DNA of 64,000 nt from Dokdonella_A sp963775445 (GTDB lineage Bacteria; Pseudomonadota; Gammaproteobacteria; Xanthomonadales; Rhodanobacteraceae). The translations under genes were made by a program, and so were the position numbers. A model generated the notes under the pieces. The model searched no databases, was not told the origin of the DNA, and saw nothing but the letters and a program-made list of their open reading frames with translations. The stretch lies in the NCBI GenBank assembly GCA_963775445.1, contig CAVZIT010000004.1, forward strand, positions 1,798,001-1,862,000, written 5' to 3'. Positions 25,917-34,604 of this stretch are shown here, one piece after another; within the stretch, counting starts at the first letter, position 1; each line of letters starts with the position of its first letter.

Positions 25917-25991
25917 ATCAAAGTCCACGAATCGAGCCTGACTCAGCTACCCGCGATCTTCGCGGAATGCTGACTGCGCGAAAGGAACACA

Positions 25992-26486
25992 TCAGCCGCC
26001 CGCGCGCTTGATCGAGAATTTTCCGAAACCGATGCCGATGTCCCAGCCGTCGCCGGTGCCACCCAGCGAAGCCGTGACGTTTCCTTTGGTCATCACCGCG
26101 CCTTGGGCGGTCTTGGCTGCGCCGGCATGTGCTTTCGCCATGCCGTAATCGCCCAGCACGTCGGTGATCTTGTGCACATTGGTGAAGTCGGCGTGACCAT
26201 CGTTTATCTTGAACGCACCAGCGGTCAGCCCTCCGCCTTTGGCATCCAACGTGACCGGCAGCGTTTTTCCGTTATTGCACGTTACCGTGCCATGTCCTTG
26301 CGCAGTCAGATACGCAGCGGACCAGCCGTTAAGCACGAAAGCCATCTGGCAGTCGAGCGTTTTCGTGTTGCTCGCTCCCATCGCGGCCTCGGCCTGCGGC
26401 GCCGCGATTGCGTCGGAAACCACAATCGCCGCTCCGAGACCCAACGCGGACAGCGTTGCCAATGTCATCATCTTGATACGCATCAT
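25992..26486 (-). CDS. Secreted hypothetical protein
   Basis: 164 residues with a Sec signal peptide ending near DAIAAPQAEA. The mature part is Gly-rich with two cysteines (TLDCQMAF, GTVTCNNG) that could form a disulphide, and ends GDGWDIGIGFGKFSIKR. It looks like a small periplasmic beta-rich protein; no family could be named. Two adjacent ATGs (26486 and 26483) follow AAGGAGG; the second has the better spacing. It lies downstream of the dehydrogenase operon but has its own terminator. Confidence 0.75.
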   Translation of the reverse strand: MMRIKMMTLATLSALGLGAAIVVSDAIAAPQAEAAMGASNTKTLDCQMAFVLNGWSAAYLTAQGHGTVTCNNGKTLPVTLDAKGGGLTAGAFKINDGHADFTNVHKITDVLGDYGMAKAHAGAAKTAQGAVMTKGNVTASLGGTGDGWDIGIGFGKFSIKRAGG

Positions 26487-26503
26487 TGATCCTCCTTGTT
26501 GAA

Positions 26504-26524
26504 GCCCGAATTTTCTCGTCGGGC
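26504..26524. terminator. Short hairpin between the dehydrogenase operon and the secreted-protein gene
   Basis: GCCCGA (26504-26509) pairs with TCGGGC (26519-26524). It has no clear U-tract on either strand, so it is only a weak terminator candidate for the dehydrogenase operon. Confidence 0.3.
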
Positions 26525-26597
26525 ATAACTTGCTGTTACTCCATGGACCAGCCTAATCAAGTGACACTGAAACCGGACCAAACAGACGATCTGCCAT

Positions 26598-27929
26598 TCA
26601 GCCGCCCTTGTGCTTCATCTGCTTGCGCATGTCGGCGACGGCGCCCGTGGAGACGCTGCTCGCGCGATTGCCCCAGGCAGTGCGGATGTATGTCAGTACA
26701 TCGGCGATATCGGCATCGTCGAGTTTGTCTTCGAATGCCGGCATGGCGAAGCCGGTTGGTTTGACATTGGTTGCCGGGACTTTCGCGCCGCCGAGAACGA
26801 CACGCATGAGCGTGTCCGGCTGCTGTGCCTGAATCGCCGCGCTGCCCTTCAAAGGCGGAAAGACGTGCGCAAGCCCTTCGCCATGCACCATGTGACAGCC
26901 GCTGCAATCATCCGCGTAGATGGCCGCGCCGTGCCTGGTCTCGTCATTGTCGGTTACGCGTGACTTATCATCGTCCTTGCGTATGCGTTGGAAGCTCTTC
27001 AAATAGGTTGCAATGGCGTCGAGATCGGCGTCGCTCAAGTATTGCGTCGAGTGATCGACGACTTCGGCCATCGGCCCCGCAGCGGACGACTTGTCGTTCG
27101 ACCCGGTCTTGAGATATTCGGTGATTTCCGCGCCCGTCCAGCCGCCGAGGCCATCGCGCAGATCGCCGGTCAGGTTCGGCGCATACGCATTTTCGCCATG
27201 CCCGCCACGAAACGGTTTGTCGCTATCGGCCGCGCCAGCAAAGTTCTTCTTCGTGTGGCAGGCGCCGCAATGGCCGAGTCCATTGACCAGGTAGGCGCCA
27301 CGGTTCCACGATTCCGACTTCTTCGGATCAGATTGGAATGTACCCGGGTCAAAATACATCGAGTTCCAGACACCCAACAGGCCCCGCACGTCAAACGGCC
27401 ATGGCAACTGGTTGGGCCGATCGGGCTGGCGCACCGGTTCGAGCGTATCGAGGTAAGCCTTGATCGCAAGGACATCGGCCGCGGTGACGCGCGTGTACCA
27501 CGGATACGGGAACGCCGGATAAAGATGCGTCCCGTTCCGTGAGATACCGGTATGCATCGCACGGTACAGATCGGATGCGGTCCAATTGCCGATGCCGGTG
27601 TCCTTGTCCGGCGTGATATTGGTCGAATAGAGGATGCCGAATGGTGTCGGCACGGCGCGCCCCCCGGCGAAAGGCTTGCCTCCATCGGCGGTATGGCAGG
27701 CTGCGCAGTCCCCTGCCCTGACCAGATAGAGCCCGCGCTGTATCGTCGAATAGGCGCTGTCGGCATGAGCGGAGCGAATCGCGACGAATCCCGCGAGCAG
27801 CGCCAGCGCGACCACGACGGGAATCCGCGAACGGCGTCGGATGGAGTCGACTTCGACCCGGTTGATCACGGTCACCTTCGCTGTGAGACGACGATGGCGA
27901 TAGTTTTTCGACTGGGTGTGTTCCATCAC
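26598..27929 (-). CDS. Trihaem cytochrome c subunit of a membrane flavin dehydrogenase
   Basis: About 443 residues with an N-terminal membrane/signal segment (VVVALALLAGFVAIRSAHA) and three haem c sites, CAACH, CGACH and CSGCH. This is the cytochrome subunit of gluconate 2-dehydrogenase / sorbitol dehydrogenase-type complexes, which passes electrons from the flavoprotein to quinone in the membrane. GGAGG precedes the GTG at 27929; the ATG three bases on (27926) is the alternative. It is the third gene of the operon subunit 3 - flavoprotein - cytochrome. Confidence 0.92.
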   Translation of the reverse strand: MMEHTQSKNYRHRRLTAKVTVINRVEVDSIRRRSRIPVVVALALLAGFVAIRSAHADSAYSTIQRGLYLVRAGDCAACHTADGGKPFAGGRAVPTPFGILYSTNITPDKDTGIGNWTASDLYRAMHTGISRNGTHLYPAFPYPWYTRVTAADVLAIKAYLDTLEPVRQPDRPNQLPWPFDVRGLLGVWNSMYFDPGTFQSDPKKSESWNRGAYLVNGLGHCGACHTKKNFAGAADSDKPFRGGHGENAYAPNLTGDLRDGLGGWTGAEITEYLKTGSNDKSSAAGPMAEVVDHSTQYLSDADLDAIATYLKSFQRIRKDDDKSRVTDNDETRHGAAIYADDCSGCHMVHGEGLAHVFPPLKGSAAIQAQQPDTLMRVVLGGAKVPATNVKPTGFAMPAFEDKLDDADIADVLTYIRTAWGNRASSVSTGAVADMRKQMKHKGG

Positions 27930-27944
27930 AACGCTGTCCTCCCG

Positions 27945-29708
27945 TCACGCCTGCATCAGCGGGCCTGGACTCTTCAGATACTGATTCCTGATCGCATCGG
28001 CGGCCCAGTAGGTCAATGCGCCAACGGTGCCGGTGGGGTTGTAACCGGCGTTCTGCGGAAACGCGCACGCGCCCATGATGAACACGTTCGGGATATCCCA
28101 GCACTGCAGATACCGGTTTACGACGCTGGTCTTCGGATCGTCGCCCATGATCGCCCCGCCGGTATTGTGCGTGGTCTGATACGGCACGATGGAATAGGGC
28201 CCCTTGCGCGGCTTGGCGTGATACGAGCGCGGCTTCATCGCCTTGGCGATGAGGGTCGCCTTGTCGGTGAGGAAATTCGACATGTCATGTTCGTTCTTGT
28301 GGAAGTCGAATGTCATGCGCAACAGCGGGTTGCCGTAGGAGTCGCGATAGGTCGGATCCAGATCGAGATAGGCATCGCGGTAACTCATGACGCTGCCATG
28401 GGTGGCGATGCTCGTTGCCTTGAGGTAATTGTCCGCCATCGCCTTCTTCCAGCCGGCACCCCATTTCGGAGTGCCATCCGGAACATGGTTCTGCAGGATC
28501 GGGCGTCCGCCGGTACTCCAGAGGGCGATGTAGCCGCCGCCGACGAATCCATGGGGAGCATGATCGAAGTTGTCGCCGTTGAAATCGTCGATCGCCTGGC
28601 CCAACGCGCCAGCACCCATGAACGGATTGAGGTTCTCGTTGAGGAACACGTCCACGGACGAAGTGATCTGATAGGCATAGTTTCGTCCGGTCACGCCCTG
28701 CCCGCTGTTCGGATCGTACGGCTTGCCAATGCCCGAAAGCAGCGCGAGATGCACGTTGTGCTGCGCATAGGCGCAAAGGATGATCAGATCGCCGGGCTGC
28801 TCGAATTCGCGTCCCTGCTGATCGACATAGGTCACGCTTCTTGCGCGCTTGCCGGTCGAATCCAGATTCACGCGCGTCACTTCGCAGTGCGTGCGGTACG
28901 AGAAGCTGTCCTTCTTGAGCAGCACCGGCAGGATCGTCGTTTGCGGACTCGACTTTGAATAGTTGCCGCAACCGAACCATTCGCAGAATCCGCAATAGGT
29001 GCACTCGCCCATCTGCACGCCGTAGATATTCTTGTATGGTCGCGAGGTGTTCGATGCCGGGCATGGAAACGGGTGGAATCCGGTTTCTTTCGCAGCCTTG
29101 TCGAACAGGACCGACGCATAAGCGCGCTTGAGTGGCGGATTCGGATAGCCGCGCTGACGCGGTCCCTCGAACGGATTTCCACCGGGTTGGATCAAGCCCT
29201 GGATGTTGCCGGCCTGCCCGGAAACGCCGTTGAGGTAATCGAACTTGTCATAGTACGGCTCGAGATCGGCGTAGGTGACGCCCCAGTCCTGGATCGTCAT
29301 GTTTTCCGGGATAAAGCTCTTCCCGTAGCGCTGTTCCGTATGCGAGCGAATGGTGAAATCGGTCGGCAGGAAGCGCCACTGCTGGCCATTCCAGTGCACC
29401 GCCGCACCGCCCACGCCAGCGGCCGGACGAAATGAGCCGAGATGGCGCATCGGCAGTGCGGTCTGATCCATCGAATTGCGGAATGTCAGCGTTTCCCGTC
29501 GAGGCTCCTCGAACAGTCCGTTGCGAACCGCGTAGCGCAATTCGTCCTGGATCGAGGTCGTCGCGAAATCGGGAACCGTGTCGCGGAAGCCGCCACGCTC
29601 AAGCGCCAGTACCTGCAAGCCGGCGTCGGTGAGTTCCTGCGCAAGGATCGAGGCGGTCAATCCGAAACCGACCAACACGACGTCTACCGAGGGGAGTTTG
29701 GTAGCCAT
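27945..29708 (-). CDS. GMC-type flavoprotein subunit, gluconate 2-dehydrogenase-like
   Basis: Periplasmic-side FAD oxidoreductase of 587 residues. The N-terminal dinucleotide motif VLVGFGLTASILAQEL (third glycine replaced by Ala) is followed by an FAD-contact segment with GVGGAAVHWNGQQWR. Near the C-terminus are the HNTGGAIMGDDP and FPQNAGYNPTGTVGAL blocks carrying the catalytic His/Asn pair. A Cys-rich stretch GECTYCGFCEWFGC near residue 240 fits the three-subunit family. The sugar or alcohol substrate cannot be read from sequence. It has no signal peptide of its own, so export probably depends on the Tat signal of its partner subunit. Confidence 0.92.
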   Translation of the reverse strand: MATKLPSVDVVLVGFGLTASILAQELTDAGLQVLALERGGFRDTVPDFATTSIQDELRYAVRNGLFEEPRRETLTFRNSMDQTALPMRHLGSFRPAAGVGGAAVHWNGQQWRFLPTDFTIRSHTEQRYGKSFIPENMTIQDWGVTYADLEPYYDKFDYLNGVSGQAGNIQGLIQPGGNPFEGPRQRGYPNPPLKRAYASVLFDKAAKETGFHPFPCPASNTSRPYKNIYGVQMGECTYCGFCEWFGCGNYSKSSPQTTILPVLLKKDSFSYRTHCEVTRVNLDSTGKRARSVTYVDQQGREFEQPGDLIILCAYAQHNVHLALLSGIGKPYDPNSGQGVTGRNYAYQITSSVDVFLNENLNPFMGAGALGQAIDDFNGDNFDHAPHGFVGGGYIALWSTGGRPILQNHVPDGTPKWGAGWKKAMADNYLKATSIATHGSVMSYRDAYLDLDPTYRDSYGNPLLRMTFDFHKNEHDMSNFLTDKATLIAKAMKPRSYHAKPRKGPYSIVPYQTTHNTGGAIMGDDPKTSVVNRYLQCWDIPNVFIMGACAFPQNAGYNPTGTVGALTYWAADAIRNQYLKSPGPLMQA

Positions 29709-29711
29709 CGA

Positions 29712-30491
29712 TCAACCTCCCCGCTTGCGCGCGTCGCCGCGACCGAGCAAGCCGACTGTGGGCAACGTGTAGCGTTTGCCGTACTGCTCGATCTCCTCGA
29801 CATAGTTGTAGCGCGGGCCCGGAAAACCAATCAGGTTCCAGCCGGCGAAGCCACGGTTGCCGCCATACATCGGATCGGCCAGATACCCTTCCTGCGTGTT
29901 CTGCAGCAGCAAATCGAAAAAATCCTTGGCCGGTGCGTCGGCAAGATCGATATCGCCGTTTTCGAGGCCATGCAGCACCTCGTCCTGCGAAGCACCCGGC
30001 AGCTGGTCGAAGCGCTTCTGGTATTTCTTCTGGCAATAGGCGTCGATGTCATGGATCGCTGCGCGGTACATTTGCGCCGGCGTCAGCTTCGATTGATACC
30101 CTTGCTGCTTGGTGCCTTTGCTCCACGGTCCGTGCATGTACCAGGTTTGCGCCTGGCCGTATGGACCGGTCAGTTGGCGATCGACAAAGGTCGTGACGCC
30201 CGCGAGCAGCGCGCCGGGGCTGTTCTCGTCGCCCGGAATCAAGCGATCGACCGCGGCATCCAGAAAACGTCGCTCTGCGTCCGTCAGGAACAGCGCCTCG
30301 ATCGGAACCTCCGCGGCGAGTCCGCCGCGCGTTTCGATCAAATCGGGATTGAGGCTCCGCACAGCCTGCGATGTTTCCGCGTCGCGGTGAGATCCCGTGC
30401 AGCCCATCACCCCAACGGCCGGGACTGCCAATGCCGCTGCCTGGAGCAGTCGCCTGCGCGAAATCGACGCAGCGTCCTTTGCATTATCCAT
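29712..30491 (-). CDS. Gluconate 2-dehydrogenase subunit 3 family protein (Tat-exported)
   Basis: Small subunit of the dehydrogenase complex, 259 residues. The N-terminus has a twin-arginine motif SRRRLLQ followed by a hydrophobic stretch ending VGVMGC, a possible lipobox. The body has the family pattern LTDAERRFLDAAVDRLIPGDENSPGALLAGV. In this family it carries the folded flavoprotein across the membrane via Tat. It is the first gene of the operon; the gap to the flavoprotein gene is three bases. Confidence 0.9.
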   Translation of the reverse strand: MDNAKDAASISRRRLLQAAALAVPAVGVMGCTGSHRDAETSQAVRSLNPDLIETRGGLAAEVPIEALFLTDAERRFLDAAVDRLIPGDENSPGALLAGVTTFVDRQLTGPYGQAQTWYMHGPWSKGTKQQGYQSKLTPAQMYRAAIHDIDAYCQKKYQKRFDQLPGASQDEVLHGLENGDIDLADAPAKDFFDLLLQNTQEGYLADPMYGGNRGFAGWNLIGFPGPRYNYVEEIEQYGKRYTLPTVGLLGRGDARKRGG

Positions 30492-30850
30492 GTGCTCTCC
30501 TTGGCGCCGTCAGGTCGATCCTTCGACAATACGCTTCGATGGAAGAAATCGACAAGAGGCCGCTGATTTGCATTTACCGGCGGTTCTGCTTTTGCCGCAG
30601 GATCCCCCGATGCGAAATGTGCAGGCCGGCATTGCGCATGCGCCTGAGAATCTGGCTGGCTCAAGCACCCGCTGCTTCGCGATCCTGCGTCTTGATGCGC
30701 AAGCAAAGTCCGAAAGCCACCGGTGTTCACGCAGAGCCGATGGACGCTCGACGCTGGCCGGCCGTGCACGGCGTTCGACGCGTGCGAAGCCACTTGGCAA
30801 ACGATCCTTCCACCGGCCGGCTCGGGCAAGGCGCGGGCCGGGGCGACCTT
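30492..30850. other. Intergenic region upstream of the dehydrogenase operon
   Basis: About 360 bases without a convincing gene. Open frames on both strands here lack signal peptides, ribosome-binding sites or family motifs. It presumably contains the dehydrogenase promoter and the 3' end of the four-helix-bundle gene's transcript; no clear operator or terminator was seen. Confidence 0.4.
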
Positions 30851-31411
30851 TCAGGAACCTTGTGGCAGCTGTTCCAGGTCCGCCGGGTGCGCGGACAAAC
30901 CGGGAGGGTCCGAAGAGTCAGGCATCGAATACCCGGATCCGTCTCCAGTCGCCGCGCGGTCGGCCGCATGCACTTCGACCGATTTCTTAAGATGCTCGAT
31001 GCTGGCTTGGCAATCGCGGATTTCATCGAGGTTCCGACGCAGTTGTTGTTGCAAATCCGCATCCCCCGTAACAGCGAGCGCCTTTTCGCACAGCCCGGCA
31101 ATCCGCTTTTCGGATGCAGCCGCATCGGCGAGCAATGGCCCATCCGATTGCTCGGCTGTGCCACGCTGCACCAGCTCGCTTATGCGCCGCGACACGCTCG
31201 TGCGGTCGCGATCGCGACCCTTGTGAACGTGCGTGCGCCCGAGCGCTCGATCCAGATCGACCGCAATCTGGTCATGCGTATGGGCGATGCGGCCGAGTAG
31301 CGCGCCAAGATAAGGACGCGTCGCGTGAGGCGACATCAGACGATAACCCAAGGCCGCGTCGTCGAGTGCCACGACGAGCTTCCTGATCAATTGGATATCC
31401 GTGCTGACCAT
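30851..31411 (-). CDS. Putative four-helix-bundle protein (DUF2383/PA2169-like)
   Basis: 186 residues, highly helical and charged, starting MVSTDIQLIRKLVVALDDAALGYRLMSPHATRP. The opening helix with a conserved D...GY and a later run IAGLCEKALAVTGDADLQQQL resemble ferritin-like DUF2383 proteins, but the match is by eye and loose. The C-terminal 40 residues are Pro/Ser-rich and probably disordered. The ATG at 31411 has AGGAACG upstream; longer frames add a Cys-rich unlikely extension. Function unknown. Confidence 0.6.
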   Translation of the reverse strand: MVSTDIQLIRKLVVALDDAALGYRLMSPHATRPYLGALLGRIAHTHDQIAVDLDRALGRTHVHKGRDRDRTSVSRRISELVQRGTAEQSDGPLLADAAASEKRIAGLCEKALAVTGDADLQQQLRRNLDEIRDCQASIEHLKKSVEVHAADRAATGDGSGYSMPDSSDPPGLSAHPADLEQLPQGS

Positions 31412-31614
31412 GTTCGTTCCTGCGGTTTTCCAGACCCCAGAAGCGACTCCCGCGCGATCCTTGCCGGATCGGCAGGAGCAGCGAATATCGCTGAAATTGA
31501 TTTGAGCGCACGGCGACACCGCGATCCGAAGGAACGGACTTTTGCGCCCGCCAAGCACCCTGCAACGCGGCGACTTTATTCTCTTGATCGACAGCCGTCT
31601 GTACGCTTTTTTAC

Positions 31615-31649
31615 AAAAAAAAAGTGCCGCTTTCAAGGGGGCGGCGCTT
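31615..31649 (-). terminator. Orphan intrinsic terminator on the minus strand
   Basis: AAGTGCCGC (31622-31630) and GCGGCGCTT (31641-31649) form a 9-bp stem around a 10-base loop. On the minus strand the stem (with one C-A mismatch) is followed by nine Ts (31623-31615). No minus-strand gene ends here: the gene to the right is on the plus strand, so the transcript it would end is unknown. Confidence 0.6.
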
Positions 31650-31819
31650 GCTCAGACGGCACGTCGAACTGCGTGCTGCGAGGCTGGGGATCCGGCATAA
31701 GGCAAACTCGCGCACGCATACGGAATTGGTACGATGCGGTGACGGCAGCGGTTGGTTGTTTGCGCCCGGGGCTGGCACGTGGCGCGAGGCAAGCATGGTC
31801 AAATCCAGGGAGTGACAAC

Positions 31820-33181
31820 ATGAGTTTTGTTGCATGGATGGCGGCAATCGGCACGCTGTTGCTCACCATGTCGCTGATTTCGGGCTGGATACGGCGACTG
31901 CCAATCACCACCTATGCGGTTTACATGTTGGTCGGGCTGGCTGCCGGTCCGGCGGCGCTGAACCTGGTGCGAATCGACATCGTCGCCGACGCGAATTGGC
32001 TGGCGCGCCTGACCGAAGTGACGCTGGTGGTGTCGCTTTTCATAGGCGGATTGAAGTTGCGCCTTCCGTTTCGTGATCCCTCGTGGCGCTGTGCGCTGCG
32101 TCTCGCATCCGTAGCGATGATTCTCGGCATTGGCGGCGTCGCTGTCGCGATGCATATCGTATTCAACCTGCCATGGTCGTTGTCGCTGATCGTCGGTGCG
32201 GCACTCGCGCCGACCGATCCGGTATTGACCTCCACGGTGTCGGTCGATGATGCAAGTGATCGCGACGGGCTACGCGTCGCACTGTCCGGCGAAGCCGGTC
32301 TGAACGACGGCGCCGCGCTCCCGTTTCTGATGCTCGGCCTTGCGGCAGTGGCAACGGGGTTTTCCTGGCCCCGGACGCTGCACTGGCTTGCGATCGACGC
32401 GCTATGGGGCATCGCTGCAGGCTTCTGCATCGGTTACGGATTGGGCTGGGGAGTCGGCCGCGTCATTGCAGCGCTCCAGACGCGCCGCTGGACCACGGTG
32501 TCCACCGATTTACTGACCCTCGCGCTGATGTTGCTTGCCTATGCCGCAGCCGATGTCACGCATGCGCTCGGTTTCATCGCGGCGTTCGCGGCCGGGCTTG
32601 GCTTGCGCGGTGCGGAAAAAGCGATTGTGAGCCAGCATGCCGGTGCAATCGAAGGCGATGAGGAGGCCGCGGCACGGGGTATCCCTGCAGAAACCCTGGT
32701 CTTGAAATATGCCGACGGCGCCTCGACCGACGACGCTCCGCCGCAACCCGCACTGGAGGTCGGCAAGGTCGTCTTTGGCGCACTCAGTTTTGGCGATACG
32801 CTTGAGCGCCTGCTCGGCACCTTGATGATGCTGTTGCTTGGCGTATTGCTGGCCGACAACTGGAAGCTGGTCGGACTCGTCGTTGCGATTCTGTTGTTCG
32901 CGCTGATCCGCCCGCTATCGGTCGCGTTGGCCACGCCGGGTCTTGGTATTCCGTGGCAGCGCCGCGCCTTGATCGGATGGCTCGGTATCCGGGGAATCGG
33001 CAGTCTCAACTATCTCACCTACGCGCTCGCACACGGCTTGGCACAGAACCCCCATGCACGCATGATTGCGGCAATCGTAGTTACGTGTGTCGGGGCCAGT
33101 GTGGTCGCCCACGGCGCCAGTGCGGGGCCGTTGCTCGCGTGGCGGCGGCGCAGGCTCGAAGCGATTGCTGCCGACACCTGA
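31820..33181 (+). CDS. CPA1 family cation/proton antiporter
   Basis: Membrane antiporter of 453 residues exchanging Na+ or K+ for protons. About 12 hydrophobic segments are visible. The CPA1 signatures ALAPTDPVLTSTV and GEAGLNDGAALPFL mark the ion-binding helices with the paired acidic site; RGIGSLNYLTYALAHG is near the end. A hydrophilic loop of about 55 residues (about residues 276-325) is inserted before the last helices. AGGGAG precedes the ATG at 31820. Ion preference cannot be told. Confidence 0.9.
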   Translation: MSFVAWMAAIGTLLLTMSLISGWIRRLPITTYAVYMLVGLAAGPAALNLVRIDIVADANWLARLTEVTLVVSLFIGGLKLRLPFRDPSWRCALRLASVAMILGIGGVAVAMHIVFNLPWSLSLIVGAALAPTDPVLTSTVSVDDASDRDGLRVALSGEAGLNDGAALPFLMLGLAAVATGFSWPRTLHWLAIDALWGIAAGFCIGYGLGWGVGRVIAALQTRRWTTVSTDLLTLALMLLAYAAADVTHALGFIAAFAAGLGLRGAEKAIVSQHAGAIEGDEEAAARGIPAETLVLKYADGASTDDAPPQPALEVGKVVFGALSFGDTLERLLGTLMMLLLGVLLADNWKLVGLVVAILLFALIRPLSVALATPGLGIPWQRRALIGWLGIRGIGSLNYLTYALAHGLAQNPHARMIAAIVVTCVGASVVAHGASAGPLLAWRRRRLEAIAADT

Positions 33182-33197
33182 TTCGCTGCTGCGCCGA

Positions 33198-33551
33198 TCA
33201 GCCGGCTTTGCGAAGGGGGGATTCGTCCGGCTGATTGCGCCGCTCCTTGAAACGGCGCGTGAGCCCGAGCGTGCGATTCCGGATCAACGCGCGGAAGGCA
33301 CGGTCGAACATCTGTTCGAATGCTCGCCGATGCTCCACGGCTCCTTCGCCGCCCGCGTGGGCAGGATGCTGATCTTGCCATGCGCGGATCTCGGCAAGGA
33401 TTGCGCTCGCGCTGAGAGCCTTGCGCTGATGAAGTTCGCGCTCGCTCTCATCCTCGGACAAAAGCCATACTTCGCGATAGAACTGCTCGTCGCTCTTGAT
33501 CATTTCGATCAGTTCAGGCAGCCCCGGCAGCCCCGGCTCTTCCTTGTCCAT
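33198..33551 (-). CDS. Hypothetical protein (small gene cluster, third)
   Basis: 117 residues, acidic N-terminal half (LPELIEMIKSDEQFYREVWLLSEDESE) and basic C-terminal half (FRALIRNRTLGLTRRFKERR). No signal peptide, no membrane segment, no recognised family. AGGAGAATACGC directly before the ATG at 33551 supports translation. It converges on the antiporter gene and follows two other small unknown genes on the same strand. Confidence 0.65.
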   Translation of the reverse strand: MDKEEPGLPGLPELIEMIKSDEQFYREVWLLSEDESERELHQRKALSASAILAEIRAWQDQHPAHAGGEGAVEHRRAFEQMFDRAFRALIRNRTLGLTRRFKERRNQPDESPLRKAG

Positions 33552-33682
33552 GCGTATTCTCCTGATTCATTGATTCCAGGGTGATCGGTCGATTCGCACA
33601 TCCCTCTGAATACCCGATTGACGAAACTGTGCTTCGACGCGCCAAATCGCCACCAGGGTTGGGCCCGTGGATATCCAGTTGC

Positions 33683-34021
33683 TCATCGCTCGCTGTCCTC
33701 GATATCGGGAGCATCCATCGCCTCATCAGCAAAAATGCGCCGTCGTTGGCGCGCGTGCAGCAGGCGTCGATATGTAGCACGAGAATCGGCGGGCAAACGC
33801 CAGTCGCCTCGATAAATGTCGTCTGGATCGGACCGATACCCATCGGCCCACGGCTCTTCTGAGACGCCATCAACTTCGATCTCTCGCTTTTTTCGGTGCG
33901 CGCGCGCCACTGCGCGAGAGAGAATACGCTTCGAACGAACGTCGGCGGACCCGTTCGACGCGTCGTCCATGGCATTAGCCGATATCACATGGTCGAGGGT
34001 GATGTTTTTGGTGCTGTCCAT
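33683..34021 (-). CDS. Hypothetical protein (small gene cluster, second)
   Basis: 112 residues, strongly charged: basic middle (SRAVARAHRKKREIEVDG), acidic turn (GYRSDPDDIYRGDW) and acidic end (MDAPDIEDSER). No signal peptide or known domain. AAGGAG seven bases before the ATG at 34021 argues for a real gene. A different frame of the same bases also stays open but has no ribosome-binding site. Function unknown. Confidence 0.6.
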   Translation of the reverse strand: MDSTKNITLDHVISANAMDDASNGSADVRSKRILSRAVARAHRKKREIEVDGVSEEPWADGYRSDPDDIYRGDWRLPADSRATYRRLLHARQRRRIFADEAMDAPDIEDSER

Positions 34022-34060
34022 CTCAATCTCCTTGGGCGTCTAACTCCTGATGACACACGG

Positions 34061-34276
34061 TTACGCCGAACCGCCTAGCCTTGCGCCCCGATGTGGCGCC
34101 TCCTCTGGTGCTGTCGATCGGGTCGGGCTGGATTCGTCCGCAGGGCGCACACCGCTCGCCCGGTGATCGCTTCGCTGCCAGACGCGATCAAACTCTTTCC
34201 GATCCAGTTCAGCGCCTCTGCGCCTGCCTCCGAGCAGCGCGAACAGGTCCTCAAGCGTGGGTTTGAATTGTTCCAT
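34061..34276 (-). CDS. Small hypothetical protein (small gene cluster, first)
   Basis: 71 residues. The first 16 (MEQFKPTLEDLFALLG) look like a genuine amphipathic N-terminus and GGAG stands seven bases before the ATG at 34276. The rest is Arg-rich and low in hydrophobic residues, so a frameshift after residue 16 or a chance frame cannot be excluded; the next frame reads EAGAEALNWIGKSL in the same place. No family recognised. Confidence 0.4.
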   Translation of the reverse strand: MEQFKPTLEDLFALLGGRRRGAELDRKEFDRVWQRSDHRASGVRPADESSPTRSTAPEEAPHRGARLGGSA

Positions 34277-34604
34277 GGCACACTCCAACCAATCCTGAAG
34301 CCGCAATCCAATTTGATCTCGATCGGGCGCTTCGCAGGTTTTTGCACTGGCCCACTTCCTTGAGGCAACCGGGGGCGTCCCTGCCCCGGTCCCGCGTCCT
34401 GCGCGCGAGGAACTGTAGGCTCATCAGCGTTCCGCTTTCCGTCAACCAGCGAACACAGGGGTCTGCGCCATCAGCGTCCAGTCAGGTTTCGCGAATTGGC
34501 CGGCCATAACGGCCAAGCGCCGCGATGCCGACAATGAATTCCTGACCGGTGACAAACGGTTCTATATGCCCCAACGCACAAAGGAAGACTAAGGAGCGCG
34601 TGAC
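34277..34604. other. Intergenic region between small-gene cluster and MFS gene
   Basis: About 330 bases with no convincing gene. TTGGCCG and CGGCCAA (about 34495-34517) form a short hairpin, possibly a terminator for the MFS gene on the minus strand, but it has no U-tract. Confidence 0.35.

Noticed and set aside
30397..30990. Open frames across the gap upstream of the dehydrogenase operon
   Set aside because: Arg/Ser/Pro-rich translations, no start signals and mutual overlap on both strands; treated as non-coding.
31611..31847. 78-codon minus-strand frame overlapping the orphan terminator
   Set aside because: It runs through the terminator itself, has no ribosome-binding site and no protein-like pattern; it does not explain the terminator.
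33514..33975. 153-codon minus-strand frame overlapping the small-gene cluster
   Set aside because: No ribosome-binding site and atypical composition; the overlapping frames at 33683-34021 and 33198-33551 both have good ribosome-binding sites.
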